From assembly GCA_963920635.1 (NCBI GenBank), contig OY987302.1, forward strand, positions 43,217,500-43,281,499: DNA of 64,000 bases. Reading direction: 5' to 3'. The translations under genes were made by a program, and so were the position numbers. Of this stretch, positions 14,301 through 24,926 are shown in pieces. Each line of letters starts with the position of its first letter. The first letter of the stretch is position 1. The notes under the pieces were generated by a model. It searched no databases. It was not told the origin of the DNA and was given only the letters and a program-made list of their open reading frames with translations. Source of the DNA: Pseudeuparius sepicola (taxonomy: Eukaryota; Arthropoda; Insecta; Coleoptera; Anthribidae).

Positions 14301-17300
14301 TTCGAATCCCTAGCAAGATTCTAGAGTGTTTTAATATATCATGTTCTGTACGTATGTACATGAAAATAATCTGTAATGTGACAAGAAATTAAAAAATGCA
14401 ATAATATACCATAACACCTTATAGTCAATAATATTTTCAAAATTTATAAATCCGGACAACTTTTGTATTAAATAATTTTTTCGCATTTCCTATGGTAATT
14501 GAAAAACTTCCAGCCCTAACCATTCAAACGGGGCACTACCTATAATACATTTATTATAACACAAATATGTAGAAACATAAGAATTATAAATTGTTGTTTT
14601 ACTTTATAAACAAAGAGATTTCTGTTCAGCTAAATGCCATTTTCATATTTTTTCATAAATAAATTACCTTAAAAGAATGATTTTTGGTTATTTCTATGAT
14701 GCATTAAGTGGCCGTGTCTAAATATTATTTTTATCGTAAGTGCTGGACTTACGATAAAACTCCATGGGGAAATTATTTTTAATTTTAAGTATCGTAAGTC
14801 CAACTACAAAAAAACTGAAATCATTTTGAAAAAAAGTTATTAATTTTCTTCAAAAAAACATCATAATAAGTACCGATGCCAATTTCCACTTCAATGGGAC
14901 ATTTCTAAACAGGATTATTGAAAAAACTTCTGTACTGTAAAATTTACTAAATGAGACTTACGATGTTTTGGCCAAAAAGGTATAGATATGATACCTCCGC
15001 CATTAGAATTGTGTTCTCTATTAGTCAATATTTGCTGGAGAAGAAGAATTTGTTATGATAAAGCATTTATAAACTACATTATGTCCAATTATTTCTAATA
15101 ATGCACAATGTTGCTAATACCCTTGTTTACGAGTAATAGTTAGCCAATGACATTGTCATAATGATATGACCATAGATAATAAATCTACAGGGTGTCTACT
15201 TTTAAACCTATACAAATAGATACAAATCTCTATTTTCGGAGATATTCACTTGAACTCTTTTTTTTTGTTTAAATGTCCTTCAAAAACCATGTGGTTTACT
15301 TTCCTATCATTTTCAAAATGCAAATAGAGGGCCGGCTACAATTTTTGTACAATTTAAACTATCAGCACTTTAAAACAATTTAAATTATCCGACCTTTCTC
15401 AACAAAGTCACTTTCTAAGATAATATATTTTCTGTGCATTTCCTGTTATGATCTTACTGACTGGTAGGCTTCTGTATCTTTTAGACACCCTGTATATTTT
15501 GTATTGAATCTTTGCACACCAACACTTTGAGTGGTCCTGTTGATGATTCAACTGAGGAGATTCCATGGCAAACTTGATGCCTTTAAAATTCCAATTTTGC
15601 TCAACTTTGACAACCTGCAGAAAGGAACTCCCCATATATTTTTGTTAAAATTTTGTATATAGGGGTTTTTGGGTGCCCTGATCATCGCTGTGGTGTCAGA
15701 CTTTAAATTTAAAAAAAACGCTAAATGGTTTTCCTGAAAATCGGGGGTATAAAAAAGATCGTAGCCGGCCCTGTATTTGCATTTTGAGAATGGTAGGGAA
15801 GTTTTTGAGGGCATTTCAAACAAAAAAAGTTCAAGTGATTATCTCCAACAATAAAGATTTTACGGATTTTGGATAGGTTTAAAAGTAGACACCCTAAATA
15901 ATGCAAACATAACCATAGAAGTTGTCACATCATGGCAGCCTAAAAAAAACCTTAAATGTAGATGTAGAATAATTATAAAAGAATTGACATAACTCAATCG
16001 GACCCATTTCAATCCGATCGAGTTGTCACGAGATAAATGTAGTCTATTATATCAACGTAAATATTTACATGTTAATTACTTTGACAAGCCACAAAAAATC
16101 TATTAAATTCTAAACCAACAATATGGAATACAAAGGATCTTTGAGTTGTGTGCCAATAATTATTATAAATTATAATAATTAGGTACTTACTGGTCACGCA
16201 GCCCTTTAAAGATCTCCGTAAACAAATTACCAATGGTCAACATTACTTCATGATAATGGTATTGGAAGGCCATTTCTAAATCAAGTCCTGTAAATTCAGT
16301 CAGATGCCTGTGAGTATTTGAGTCCTCTGCTCTAAAAACTGCACCTACTGTAAACACTTTTTCAAAATCAGCTGCTATAGCCATCTGTTTGTATAACTGA
16401 GGACTTTGCGCTAAATATGCTGAATCTGCAAACATACTGTTTTAATATGCAATATTTTCTTAAATCTTTGGCTTACTTTTGAAATAGCTTACAGTGAATA
16501 CATTGGCACCACCTTCTGAAGCAGCAGATATAATTTTGGGAGTATGTATCTCAACAAAACCTTGTTTGGTAAGACTGTCACGAAACAGCTTACAAACACC
16601 AGCTTCCAGTCTGAAAATACCCTGATTTGCGGGGGTTCTCAAGTCTAAAATTCTGTTATCAAGACGGGTGTCCTGGTTTACTCGAATATTTAACCCTTCT
16701 TCATCTCCAGCTTTTTCTGGTCTACTGGCATCTTCAATTTGAAGGGGAAGTTGAGCAGCTGAAGCCGAAACCACCCAAACTTGGGATGCTAAGAGTTCCA
16801 CATCACTTTGAGTACAGCCAGCTATTGGGGTAGGCACCTGAGCAACATTAGCTTCAATATCTAATATGCTTTCTTTCGAAATACTGAAAATTAATTGGTT
16901 TTTCAGTTGTAGTACTAAATTTTTGATAATTCAAAATTACCCACTGGCAAACTTCACCATAGACTTGGAAACACTTTCAGACACATTAATTAGCACCTGA
17001 ACTGTGAATTCCTTTTGTCTCAACACGATGAAGCATTGCTTGCCTCTTGCTCTTACAGTGTGCAATCTGGCTCTCACCCAAACTGTCTTACTTGTGAGGG
17101 CCTTATTCAGTTCCTTCACATTGATAAAGTTTCTTTTTATAGTTTTGGTATCAGACTTAATAAGGGGCAAAACGCCATATTTTCCAATAGAAACATCAAC
17201 TAGAAATAAACAGGACAAACATGAAGTTTCAAATATTTACTTAAGGTTCTCCATAAAGCTAAGCTAAAATATTTTTATATGCAAATATTACACATACAAA

Positions 17301-18889
17301 TAAAAAAGTTCATATAGACGTACTACCTAACATGACTCTACACTCTATTCAAACTAAATGCAAGTGGCGTGTAAACATTTACACGATGGAAGCACGTGAA
17401 CAATTCTGAGGGCTAATACGAGGCAGGGCCGCGTTAAGGACGATCTCTATGAATTTTATAATATAAAATATTAAAATAATATGCCCCAGTATTAAAACTT
17501 TAAAAACAAACTTTTATGGCACACCTAGTCATTCATTTACCTGCAAATTTCTACTATTAACACAAATCGTAGCTCCAACAATTAATAAACAGCGAAATAA
17601 TTATATAGGAAGAAAATAAAGGTTCACTTGCAACTCAATACACCTCTGTAAGAAATACCGACTCGCTGCACTCGCCTGCCGGGACAGACTTTATTGCCGA
17701 CTAGCCAATAGCAACCCGATCACGTACGTATCATGCTCTAGCCATGCAACAACTTGTGTTTATGTTTCACTTGCGTTTAGTTTAAATAGAGTTTAGAAAG
17801 TTATGGCCAGTTAAGTTAAGACATGATTTAGATGGCATGGTATACCCAAATATTTGTATTGTTAAGAAGAAATATTTTGAAAATAATGCTGAAAAATGAA
17901 ATAAATATGATAATTTGTATGATCAATTTGTATGTTTAATAACAGTGAATATAAATATTTGACGCAGAGCAATAAGGATACATTAATAATCCCATGAATT
18001 ACACAAAAATTACAATAAAGTTAATAAAGATCGTAAGCCTCAGCTTACATCTCTGTTAATGCCGAGTTCATTTGTTTTTTTTATATCGCATCTCTCCCTT
18101 AAGTACCTAGCTTTCTTTCAGTTGGGACACAGTATATTAAGCCGGGAACTCACTATCGAGCTATTGTATGTAACGTAACAGTTACTATAACTAAATTTAA
18201 CATTTAACAGAGTATATATGTCTTCCAAACAAGCTCGCGAGCGCATTGTGAGTACTCATAGAACCATTCACGGCGAGCCACTACTTGTAGGTTTATTGAA
18301 CGAACACATAGAGGCTCGCCGAAGGCTCGTAAATGTCGCAAATGAAATACCAGTCATCTTCGCCTTTGTGCACGTGACACAAGCGGCCGAGCAAGCGGCT
18401 ATTTTATTCTTCACATTCTAGGTTATTAAGTAACGCAAATATGTTTATGTAGGTCTAGGTTACCTTCTTGTAAATTGTCTGTAAAATATACGCTGCACTA
18501 GCAATAAACTCAGGCTCAGGCGAAAGCGACATGTTGTCATCACGAACTTGCAACGAACACTGCAGATTCTATTGCAACAAGGAAAAGGGTAGACTTAGGA
18601 TCTATATCATAAGCAGGTGACAGTAACCAATACATTACATGCAACAACTCGATAGTGCATTAGGTATCATGTTTTTCAATCTCTGAACTGATAACTGACT
18701 TTAGTATGGGAAAGGTCTCGGGATAAGTCTGTTATAAAAATTACCTTCTTCACTGGTGATATTTTCTACTTTCCCACTTGCAGCTTTGTGTTCTGCCTTT
18801 TTTGCAGCTTTTTCAGCTTTCTTGGCTTCTTTCTTTGCAGCTTTTTTGCTCTCTGCCTTTTCATTTTCTTCAATAGTTTTGTCAACCAT
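2309..18889 (-). CDS. DARS1: Aspartyl-tRNA synthetase, cytoplasmic (six coding exons)
   Basis: Class II enzyme that charges tRNA-Asp in the cytosol. Coding exons on the - strand: 18889-18745, 17199-16941, 16883-16477, 16425-16191, 10911-10529 and 2472-2309. All five introns are GT-AG and the exon sum is 1593 nt, exactly 530 codons plus stop. In order: a lysine/alanine-rich N-terminal helix (1-48), an anticodon-binding OB fold (about 60-170, [19 protein letters not shown]), motif 1 ([20 protein letters not shown]), motif 2 ([20 protein letters not shown], from about residue 300) and motif 3 ([16 protein letters not shown], about 496-511), ending [11 protein letters not shown] as in other eukaryotes. 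An upstream acceptor for exon 4 (16435) would break the YFK-NSAYLAQ join, so the internal TTTGCAG is used. Introns of 8.1 kb and 5.3 kb are filled with transposons. No frame damage, so presumably functional. Confidence 0.96.
2473..3570. other. DARS intron 5, distal part
   Basis: AT-rich intronic sequence with a short ATT trinucleotide run near 3533-3553. Small open frames on both strands have no recognisable content and I take them as chance. Confidence 0.5.
4255..4946. repeat. Short element with GC-rich inverted termini
   Basis: About 690 bp with inverted ends: left CTAAAGCCGCGTCCAGACCG, right reading on the opposite strand CTTAAACCGTGTCCAGATCG, followed by a shared GAATGTTGCAGCA stretch. 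It is GC-richer than its surroundings, so several overlapping open frames occur by chance. Superfamily not assigned; no clear target duplication seen. Confidence 0.55.
5664..6936 (+). mobile_element. Mariner-type transposon, inactive
   Basis: 1273-bp element with TA on each side (5662-5663 and 6937-6938) and inverted ends of about 34 bp: AGGGGTTTTTCAACTGGGAC at the left, AAGGGTTTTTCAATAAGGAC when the right end is read in reverse. Size, TA duplication and the transposase remnant place it in the Tc1/mariner superfamily. It sits inside the right arm of the foldback element 3571-7012. Confidence 0.88.
5776..6832 (+). pseudogene. Mariner-family transposase, degraded
   Basis: Frames at 5776-6384 and 6533-6832 carry an N-terminal helix-turn-helix region ([32 protein letters not shown]) and parts of a DDE/D catalytic domain ([32 protein letters not shown]). 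Damage seen: the first catalytic Asp in the usual FSDEAHF context is Val; a stretch after VTVWS is deleted with a stop; a second frame change lies near 6408; and near 6500 an extra G shifts the frame while the usual QQD reads QQK, losing the second catalytic Asp. Only the third acidic residue remains, so it cannot be an active enzyme. Confidence 0.88.
7017..10191. mobile_element. 3.2-kb TA-flanked inverted-terminal-repeat element
   Basis: TA at 7015-7016 and 10192-10193 flanks inverted ends of about 45-50 bp: CAGAGTTTCCCATAACTATT at the left, and TCGAAATACTTATGGGACAC near the right end, with shared GGAACAT/ATGTTCC. Ends of this CAG(G/A)GTGT-like class with TA duplication fit non-autonomous Tc1/mariner elements. 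The interior contains a dispersed repeat (7490-7620), a GC-rich patch (8890-8980) and a nested palindrome (9119-9905). No transposase recognised. In DARS intron 5. Confidence 0.7.
9119..9905. repeat. Nested palindromes inside a TA-element
   Basis: Outer arms 9119-9390 and 9630-9905 are inverted copies (GAACTACCACCGCGATTTTC against GAAAATCGTGGTGGTAGTTC). At the centre a 222-bp unit, 9400-9621, has its own ends CAGGGTCTTTGGCTCTCTTG in inverse orientation next to TA. It appears to be a small element inserted in the loop region of a larger foldback. Confidence 0.65.
11162..13265. mobile_element. TA-flanked foldback element in DARS intron 4
   Basis: TA at 11160-11161 and 13266-13267. Inverted arms of about 230-250 bp: 11162-11390 against 13013-13265, with shared words CAACATATGGGATTTTTTTT, AGGGTACTTTACTCTTGTAC and TTTGGTATTTAGGCATAGCT. 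The 1.6-kb middle is AT-rich and non-coding. A non-autonomous mariner-like element is the likeliest class. Confidence 0.72.
13290..14980. mobile_element. TA-flanked element with reiterated ATCGTAAG motifs
   Basis: TA at 13288-13289 and 14981-14982 flanks 24-bp inverted ends containing CCAAAACATCGTAAGT. The core word TCGTAAG, in either orientation, recurs near 13305, 13380, 13503, 13543, 14735, 14751, 14793 and 14947, concentrated in the two terminal 300-bp regions, as subterminal transposase-binding sites are in some DNA transposons. It also contains a smaller nested element. No transposase visible. Confidence 0.6.
14101..14540. repeat. 440-bp inverted-repeat element nested in the previous one
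   Basis: Imperfect inverted arms 14101-14190 and 14452-14540 share AAAAGTTGTCC and neighbouring sequence, with TA on each side. Ends are diverged, so the boundary is tentative. Confidence 0.45.
15188..15897. mobile_element. 710-bp TA-type MITE (copy 1 of a family in this window)
   Basis: Left end CAGGGTGTCTACTTTTAAAC and its inverse TTTAAAAGTAGACACCCT at the right, with arms of about 150-180 bp (AAATAGAGGGCCGGCTAC against GTAGCCGGCCCTGTATTTGC). Related sequence occurs at 19385-21678 and 50381-56254, so this is a dispersed family. It lies in DARS intron 4, 290 bp from exon 4. Confidence 0.75.
18146..18662. repeat. MITE-like element in DARS intron 1
   Basis: Inverted ends of about 40 bp: CACTATCGAGCTATTGTATG at the left matches the reverse of CATGCAACAACTCGATAGTG at the right, followed by GTAAC/GTTAC. 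The interior has an AT/GC composition different from the flanks and no coding content. It ends about 80 bp from DARS exon 1. Confidence 0.6.
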
Positions 18890-19384
18890 TGTCTAATTGT
18901 AAAAAATAATATTATCAGTTTCATATGGTGTTAAAGTTACATTTGAGTATTCACAAAAAAATGCATGGTGCCATTGAGTAAAGGAATAATATTATTTGTA
19001 CACGATAGTGTACTAATTTATACTGTAATGATTTTAAGTTTTTTCAAGAAAATCTACGTGAAATAAAAACAAAGAAATCTTTACCCCTCCATATCATGGA
19101 AACCGTTCACTTTACCATAATTCTGTATATAACAATTCTTGTTCGGAATTTAATGTATATCATTTGCGTATAGGATGACGTTTGCGCTGAACCTCATAGT
19201 TTACTAGATATTCACGCAAAACTGTGAAAAATAAGAATTTCCTGCCCTTTTCACCCCTCCCCCCGAAACCCGACGCTGGTGGTGGTGTAACTTTTTAGTA
19301 CTAACTCTTAGGAGGGTATGGAATTATTTCGCGCTAGAAAGAACTTTTTTTTGTATGTTTGGGTTTTGGCTCAACTTTACTGTA
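18890..19384. other. Region upstream of DARS
   Basis: AT-rich, no coding signal. It should contain the DARS promoter or 5' UTR because the DARS start codon is at 18887-18889 on the - strand, but no TATA or initiator could be singled out. Confidence 0.35.
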
Positions 19385-19544
19385 CTACTTAATTTTTCTT
19401 TGTTTGAAAGATCTTCTACAACCGCTTCCTACCATTGTCAACTTGCAATCCAGGGCCAACTGATTTTTTATAACCCTGATTTTTACTAAAATTATTTGGC
19501 GATTTTTGTGCTTAAAATATACAGCGTGTAACGCTCTGATGTCC

Positions 19545-20398
19545 GGGAGAGGGAAAAGTTTTTTATTCGTAGGTTTACGACAAAAAGTCACTCTTTATAA
19601 AAACAACTGCTTGTTCCAAAACGCCCAAAACTATTAAATAATTTTTGATTTTTTATACAGGGTGTTCAGTATTTCGAATAATTTAGAAAAAATTTGTTAG
19701 TCACCAAGAGTAAAGGACCGTTGTTTTTGACAATATCGAAAAATATTATCAAGGATGTCACTTAAAATCCACAGGGTTACAAATTTAAGGTTTCACCAAT
19801 TTATGTTGATTTTTTTAACAGGCGGGCACCTGATTCGTGCGTGTATAATAGAGCAGTTTAAAATCACGGGTGGCTGTGCAAATATTCCTCTACACGGAAT
19901 ACAAAATGTGTATAGAAAATTTATTAGAAGAGTTGAAATTTGTGCAGACGTTGGAGGCAATAAATTTGAGTAAAATTTATTTTTGTAAATTTTAACAACA
20001 TTTCCTTGTTTAAGTAAATTTTCCATATTGTTAATAATAAAATGACGTAATAACATTGAAGGAATTGATTATTGTATAAATTCTGCAAATATCAAATAAA
20101 GCGGCACAAACAAATTACCTGCCCGCCTTGTTAAAAAAAAAATCAATATAAATTGCTGAAACCTCAAATTTGTAACCCCCTGTGGATTCTAAATGACATC
20201 CTTGATAATATTTTTCGATATTGTCAAAACCAACGGTACTTTACTCTTGGTGACTAACAAAATTTTTCGAAATGCTAAACGCCCTGCATAAAAAATCAAA
20301 AATATTTTAATAGTTTTGGGCGTTTTGGAACAAGCAAGAGTTTTTATAAACAGTGACTTTTTGTCGTAAACCCCCGAATAAAAAACTATTCCCTCTTC
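19545..20398. repeat. Inverted-repeat insertion with ~280-bp arms
   Basis: Arms 19545-19830 and about 20118-20398 are inverted copies, sharing TTTACGACAAAAAGTCAC, CCAAAACGCCCAAAACTATT and GATATTGTCAAAA. About 290 bp of AT-rich sequence lies between. No coding content and no reliable duplication at the ends. Confidence 0.6.
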
Positions 20399-20432
20399 AG
20401 CATTAATCAGAACACCACAGAACCCCCATATA

Positions 20433-21132
20433 CAGAGTGAGTCACATCTAAAGGCAGAGCCGAAAACACAAGGTAGAACTCGCTAAAATAAGCACATATG
20501 CTTAATAAACATTAGCCCAAAAAAGCTTGGTTCTCCATATACAGCGTGATGAAAATTTTCCAAAAATAACATATTTTTTAAATTTCTTTCGATCCCATTT
20601 AGGAATTCCAACCAAATTTGGGACACATTATACACTGGACGGTTGCCATTTTGTGGAATAATTTGACCCCGTTCCGATCACCAGCGGCGTAGGTACAAAT
20701 AGTTACTGTAAATAATTGTAGAAAAAAAGTAGTACGGCCCTGTGCAAAACCAAAAACTTTGCCTTTTTTGGATAGCCCATTTAATTTGGAACAAAAAGTG
20801 CCTCTTGGTATATTTTTTATTTCTGGTACAGTTTCTTCGTAATTTCGGATTTTTTAAACTAGTGTCAAGGTGATTATGCTGGCATTTAAAATAAAATTAT
20901 TTGTATCTACGCCGCTGCTCATCTGAACAGGGCCAAATTATTGCACAAAATGACAACCAATAATATGTATAAAATAATTCCTAAATGAGCTAGAAAAAAA
21001 TTAAAAAATATTTGGAAAAGTTTCAACACTCTGTATAAGGAGAACCAAGCGTTTTTGAGCTAATGTTTAGTGCTTATTTTAGCGAATTCTACCTTGTGTT
21101 TTCGGCTCTGCCTTTAGATGTGACTCACCCTG
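20433..21132. mobile_element. 700-bp TA-type MITE
   Basis: TA at 20431-20432 and 21133-21134; ends CAGAGTGAGTCACATCTAAA and its inverse TTTAGATGTGACTCACCCTG, continuing for about 110 bp of near-identity (GCAGAGCCGAAAACACAAGG). Non-autonomous; class as for the other CAGGGTGx-ended elements. Confidence 0.78.
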
Positions 21133-21681
21133 TATAACAAATTTGAACAAAAAAATATACAGGGAGTGGAACTTCTACAGGATGCCACAGATTAGCAAAA
21201 TATAAATTTTAATGGAATCTGTGGAGTCAAGTGTGCCACGGAAATTAACTGAAAACAATTGAATGGTCAACAAGACCACACAAAGTGTGCAAAGATCCGA
21301 TAAAAAAGATACAGGCTGTTTTTCAGTGTGCCATCTCAAAGTGCTGAATTTTTTGAAATTTTATAAGGGTCAAGAGCACCCTGGATTTATCAAAAAAGTA
21401 TCAATAAGAAATGCAAAAGTAATTTATTTTTTACAGAATATCACCCAACAAGTAAAAAAACAATATAAATTATTGAACTTTTCTCGACAAAGTCACCGTC
21501 TAGTATGTTGACAATGGTAGGAAGGTCAAAAAACGGTTTTGGAAGATCTTTGTACCAACCAAAGTTCAGGCGACTATTATTTTTGAATAATAGCTTTTTA
21601 ACAAAAGAAAATAGTAAAAAAACTTTCGGGGTAACACTAGGTACTCCTGCTAGGTAGGAATCCTTCTTTGGAGACATTTAA

Positions 21682-22374
21682 CCCTTTCGCTGCTATTGAC
21701 GAGCATTTTAATTTTAATTTTGTGGGCAAACTGCTAAACGCAAGTTATCTCGCAGACAGAAGCCGACTGAAATGGGGTCAGGCAAAGCCTTCTTACTGGT
21801 CAAAATCAGCCATGTGATTGAATCACGTGATCGAGTATTCTCGTCAACCGCAGTTTGGGCATCATGAACTAGTCTAGTGCTTTATAAGCTGGTGTACGGT
21901 GGTTTATTGCGATTAATTACTGTTTCTCTCACACTTTTGAGATTTTTTTCGAAAGTTAATTCATTTCTCATATTGTAGTGGTAGTATTAAAAAAATATGG
22001 AGAGGCTAGGGGATAGGTTTACGTGTATTTTTCAATATTTTAGATAGACATAATGTTGAAATCAATCCTCTAAGATTAACTGGAAGACATTATTCCCAGA
22101 AACTACATTTATAGAAAAGACGCCGAGACTCACATTATATTTGTAAAGAGTGTTGTGCACCCCTTTGCGTTGCCCCCTGTTTCGGAATTTACCATACAAA
22201 GAAACAATTCTAAATGTATTGTGTATCTTATATTAAGTAAATAGTCTACAACAAAAAGATTTTTTATTTATAAAATAAGAGGAATATACTCATCAGTTTG
22301 GTTGTAAAATAAAATCTTAATAAATGCCGCAGTTATGGCCAACGTTGATTTTTGTATGTGCCGTAGCGAAAGGG
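21682..22374. mobile_element. piggyBac-like MITE
   Basis: TTAA at 21678-21681 precedes CCCTTTCGCTGCTATTGAC. The right end reads GTGCCGTAGCGAAAGGG followed by TTGA, a one-base change from TTAA. TTAA targets and CCC termini are hallmarks of piggyBac-superfamily elements. The 693-bp body is non-coding. Confidence 0.65.
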
Positions 22375-22382
22375 TTGATAAA

Positions 22383-23031
22383 AGGAAGTGGCTATTTATA
22401 CGTCCGACGTATATAAAAGTTGGTATACGTCTTGCGCTTTCATTGGTGGATTGAGTCACGTGACACATAACCTTATTTCTACCGTCCGATGGATGATGAA
22501 TCGGCTTGTTTACTAAGTCGATTGGATGATGTACGAGATTATTCAGACCTATCTTGTCTCATATTTTATATTGCGTATGCTCTCCTTTTTCGGCGATGCG
22601 CGCTGCGGTATGAAAAATGAAGTGGTAATTATTTCCAATGGTGTAACACACCCCATTTGGCGCCGCGCCGAATGTCGGGAGGTAGCCAAAATTTCAAGAA
22701 AATCGGGGGTGGGTTACACCATTGGAAATGATTACTACTTCTTTTTCCATAAGTCACCGCGCATCGCTGCCGACTGCCACAATATGGTGCGAATGCCCCC
22801 TTCTTTTTTCATACAGCAGCGCCTATCTCCCAAAAAGGAGGGCATACGCTCCTTATTGCAAAGATGCTTGAGAAAAATGCACTTCCGACGTATCTAAATA
22901 AGTTGACTACCACACACTTGTACGGAGTTAAATGTACGTCCAAAGAAGTCACGTGACTCAACTAGCCAATGAGAGCGCAAGACTCTGACTGACTTTTATA
23001 TAAGTCGGAGGGTATAAATAGCCACCGCCTA
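22383..23031. mobile_element. Foldback MITE carrying GTCACGTGAC boxes (copy 1)
   Basis: Inverted ends of about 85 bp (AGTGGCTATTTATACGTCCG against GGAGGGTATAAATAGCCACC) each contain GTCACGTGAC (22455-22464 and 22948-22957). A second internal palindrome pairs AATTATTTCCAATGGTGTAA with TTACACCATTGGAAATGATT. Related copies: 29639-30772 and a fragment at 46711-46865. The small open frame at 22526-22897 crosses the palindrome and is not credible as a gene. Confidence 0.68.
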
Positions 23032-23607
23032 ATAAAAATCTCATGGCCTTAGCTGTACAGTCCAATCTTAGAGGAGTCTCAACACTATACTTATCCTCAC
23101 GTTTCCACAGAAGAGCTAAATGTTTAGTTACTTCTGGACTCGTTCTTTGGTACCTAAGTACTGTTATATTGCTTTTTTTAAAATAAATACCCTCGTAATA
23201 CCTATGAAAATTGTGATAGTGTTAAATTAACATTTAAAAAAATTAATGAAGAAATCATTATAATAATATCTTCTCACTTCTTCCTTGCCTTAATTAATAT
23301 TATTATAATACCTTTGTAGAAATATATTGCCTTGATCACAGTTAGCACTAATAAATAAATATCAAACCGGAAGGATTTCAATAATCTGTGACCTAATTTT
23401 TAATCTGTAGTGTTGAAGTCGACTGCACCTTTATTCTATACACGCAGTCACAGAGAATTGTCTCTGTTGTGCACAGATTACCCACCTCTGTTGTGCTAAA
23501 ATACTAAAATGTATTATACTAAAAATAAAAAGATAACCAAAGTCAAAAACTTTTAAAATTAAAATTAGGTTATAAATAGGTGGAATCTGCCACCGCCTCA
23601 GAAAAAT
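23032..23607. other. AT-rich spacer
   Basis: No gene or repeat structure recognised, apart from a GCCACCGCCTCAGAAAAAT word next to the Helitron-like insertion. Part of that word recurs in inverse form beyond the P-like element, near 31968-31987. Confidence 0.35.
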
Positions 23608-23942
23608 AAAATAAATTAAAAGTAAAAAAATATTTTTAAAAAAAGCTTTTATTTAAATGCGCTAAAAAGAATAAAATAATCTTTTCTTTTAAAACTTTTA
23701 CTATCAACTTATAACGTCATTCCACAATTTATATGATATAAAAGCTTGTCGCGAGATTTAAGTAGTGGTATTTACTTAGTTTGAAAACTTAAATCTCGCG
23801 ACAAGCTTTTATATCATATAAATTGTGGAATGACGTTATAAGTTGATAGTAAAAGTTTTAAAAGAAAAGATTATTTTATTCTTTTTAGCGCATTTAAATA
23901 AAAGCTTTTTTTAAAAATATTTTTTTACTTTTAATTTATTTT
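23608..23942. repeat. Perfect palindrome, 155-bp arms, 25-nt loop
   Basis: Arms 23608-23762 and 23788-23942 are exact reverse complements by eye, with loop 23763-23787. It overlaps the last codon and stop of the helicase remnant, so it forms the terminal structure of the Helitron-like element. As RNA or single-stranded DNA it would make a very stable hairpin. Confidence 0.9.
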
Positions 23943-24127
23943 GTAATTTTTAGTTTGGCCAGGTGTCTGAGTCTATTCATCTCAGTTAACGCATCATTGT
24001 TGCAAGGTCGTTTGCCGGTTAGTTTAGAACAGTCTAGCTCTTCAATGAGGAGACCTTCTAATGATCTAACCCTACTTAAGGCCACGTATGCTTGACCAGG
24101 CGCGAAGAGCTTGGAGCCTAAATATAC
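23936..24127 (-). pseudogene. C-terminal fragment of Pif1-like (Helitron) helicase
   Basis: Open frame reading LVVYLGSKLFAPGQAYVALS then [20 protein letters not shown], ending LKITK with stop at 23936-23938. The APGQAYVALSRVRSLEGL block is the signature near the end of Pif1/RecD-type helicases, including Helitron helicases. Upstream helicase motifs are missing; before about 24127 the sequence passes into tandem repeats. Copy 2 keeps only the part from SLEGLL onward. Confidence 0.8.
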
Positions 24128-24187
24128 AACGAGACAGGTTGCAGACCAATGATGTTGACGCCTATCTCACCAAACTACACAAGTCAA

Positions 24188-24432
24188 AGTTAACTAGTCC
24201 GCCATCTTGAGTGTTCCGCCATGTTGGATTTAGAATGACGTCACACATATAATCATGCATTGTCAACCAAATTAAACGTGTGTACAAAATTTCAGCTCGA
24301 TCGGTTGAAATTTAACTAGTCCGCCATCTTGGGTGATCCGCCATGTTGGATTTAGAATGACGTCACACATATAATCATGCATTGTCATCCAAATTAAACG
24401 TGTGTACAAAATTTCAGCTCGATCGGTTGAAG
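24188..24432. repeat. 122-bp minisatellite, two units
   Basis: Two tandem units with period 122 (marker CCATCTTG at 24192 and 24314), containing GCCATGTTGGATTTAGAATG, TGACGTCA and CAGCTCGATCGGTTGAA. The other Helitron-like copy has about four units of the same sequence. A 64-aa open frame crosses the repeat and is not considered coding. Confidence 0.85.
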
Positions 24433-24926
24433 ATATCTGCTTCAAAATTGAGTTGCAAGATTCCACCCGAACAAATTACATACATACATACATACATACA
24501 TACATTGCAAGTTAAATAAAAGCTTTTAATTAAAAAACCATGGCCTCCTACGATTTACGGCTCTCTTCGCGTCCTTTCTGGCCTGCTCATTGAAGTAGAT
24601 GGCGCCACCAGCCGTACCAATTTCAAGATGGCCACCGAAGTCATTTTTGGTCATTTGTCAATTGACCGCGTTTGACATCGAATTTTTCATAACCTAAAAT
24701 TTGAGCGTCCTTCGTCTTGCATCTATCTAAATCTAAAATTATGTTCAATTTATCAATAACATAAGTATTATGTATCAAACTGCTATGAGATAATCAAGCC
24801 GACAGTTACGAGAATCGAGAATCTGTGATTAAAAAGAATAGCCGATAGCCGCAAATAGATTGTTGTGTTTACGAACTCCGAAGGCGTGGGTCCGTGAGTG
24901 ACTCCGTGTTTCTCCGGTCTTCGGAA

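Larger units (their letters stand above)
19385..21678. repeat. Second copy of the 15188 family, split by two insertions
   Basis: Segments 19385-19520, about 20400-20430 and 21133-21678 align in order with the element at 50381-51376 (shared words CTACCATTGTCAA, AACACCACA, CAAATTTGAACAAAA, CAGGGAGT). The gaps correspond to two inserted elements: an inverted-repeat unit at about 19545-20398 and a TA-flanked unit at 20433-21132. Outer limits are approximate. Confidence 0.6.
23608..24527 (-). mobile_element. Helitron-like element, copy 1
   Basis: Read on the - strand: it starts at AAAAGCTTTTATTTAACTTG, then a TGTA-type tetranucleotide run (24477-24506), two 122-bp tandem repeats, the C-terminal coding end of a Pif1-type helicase, and finally a perfect palindrome with 155-bp arms. 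The second copy at 45037-46066 has the same order, and its unoccupied site is preserved in the window, which defines the ends. A helicase remnant and no duplicated target fit Helitron/Helentron-type rolling-circle elements. No Rep nuclease domain is present, so the element is non-autonomous. Confidence 0.7.

Noticed and set aside
16627..17267. + strand open frames of 62-87 codons
   Set aside because: Complement of DARS exons 2 and 3.
24477..24506. CATA repeats as a possible CRISPR-like array
   Set aside because: A simple tetranucleotide microsatellite without spacers; eukaryotic context.
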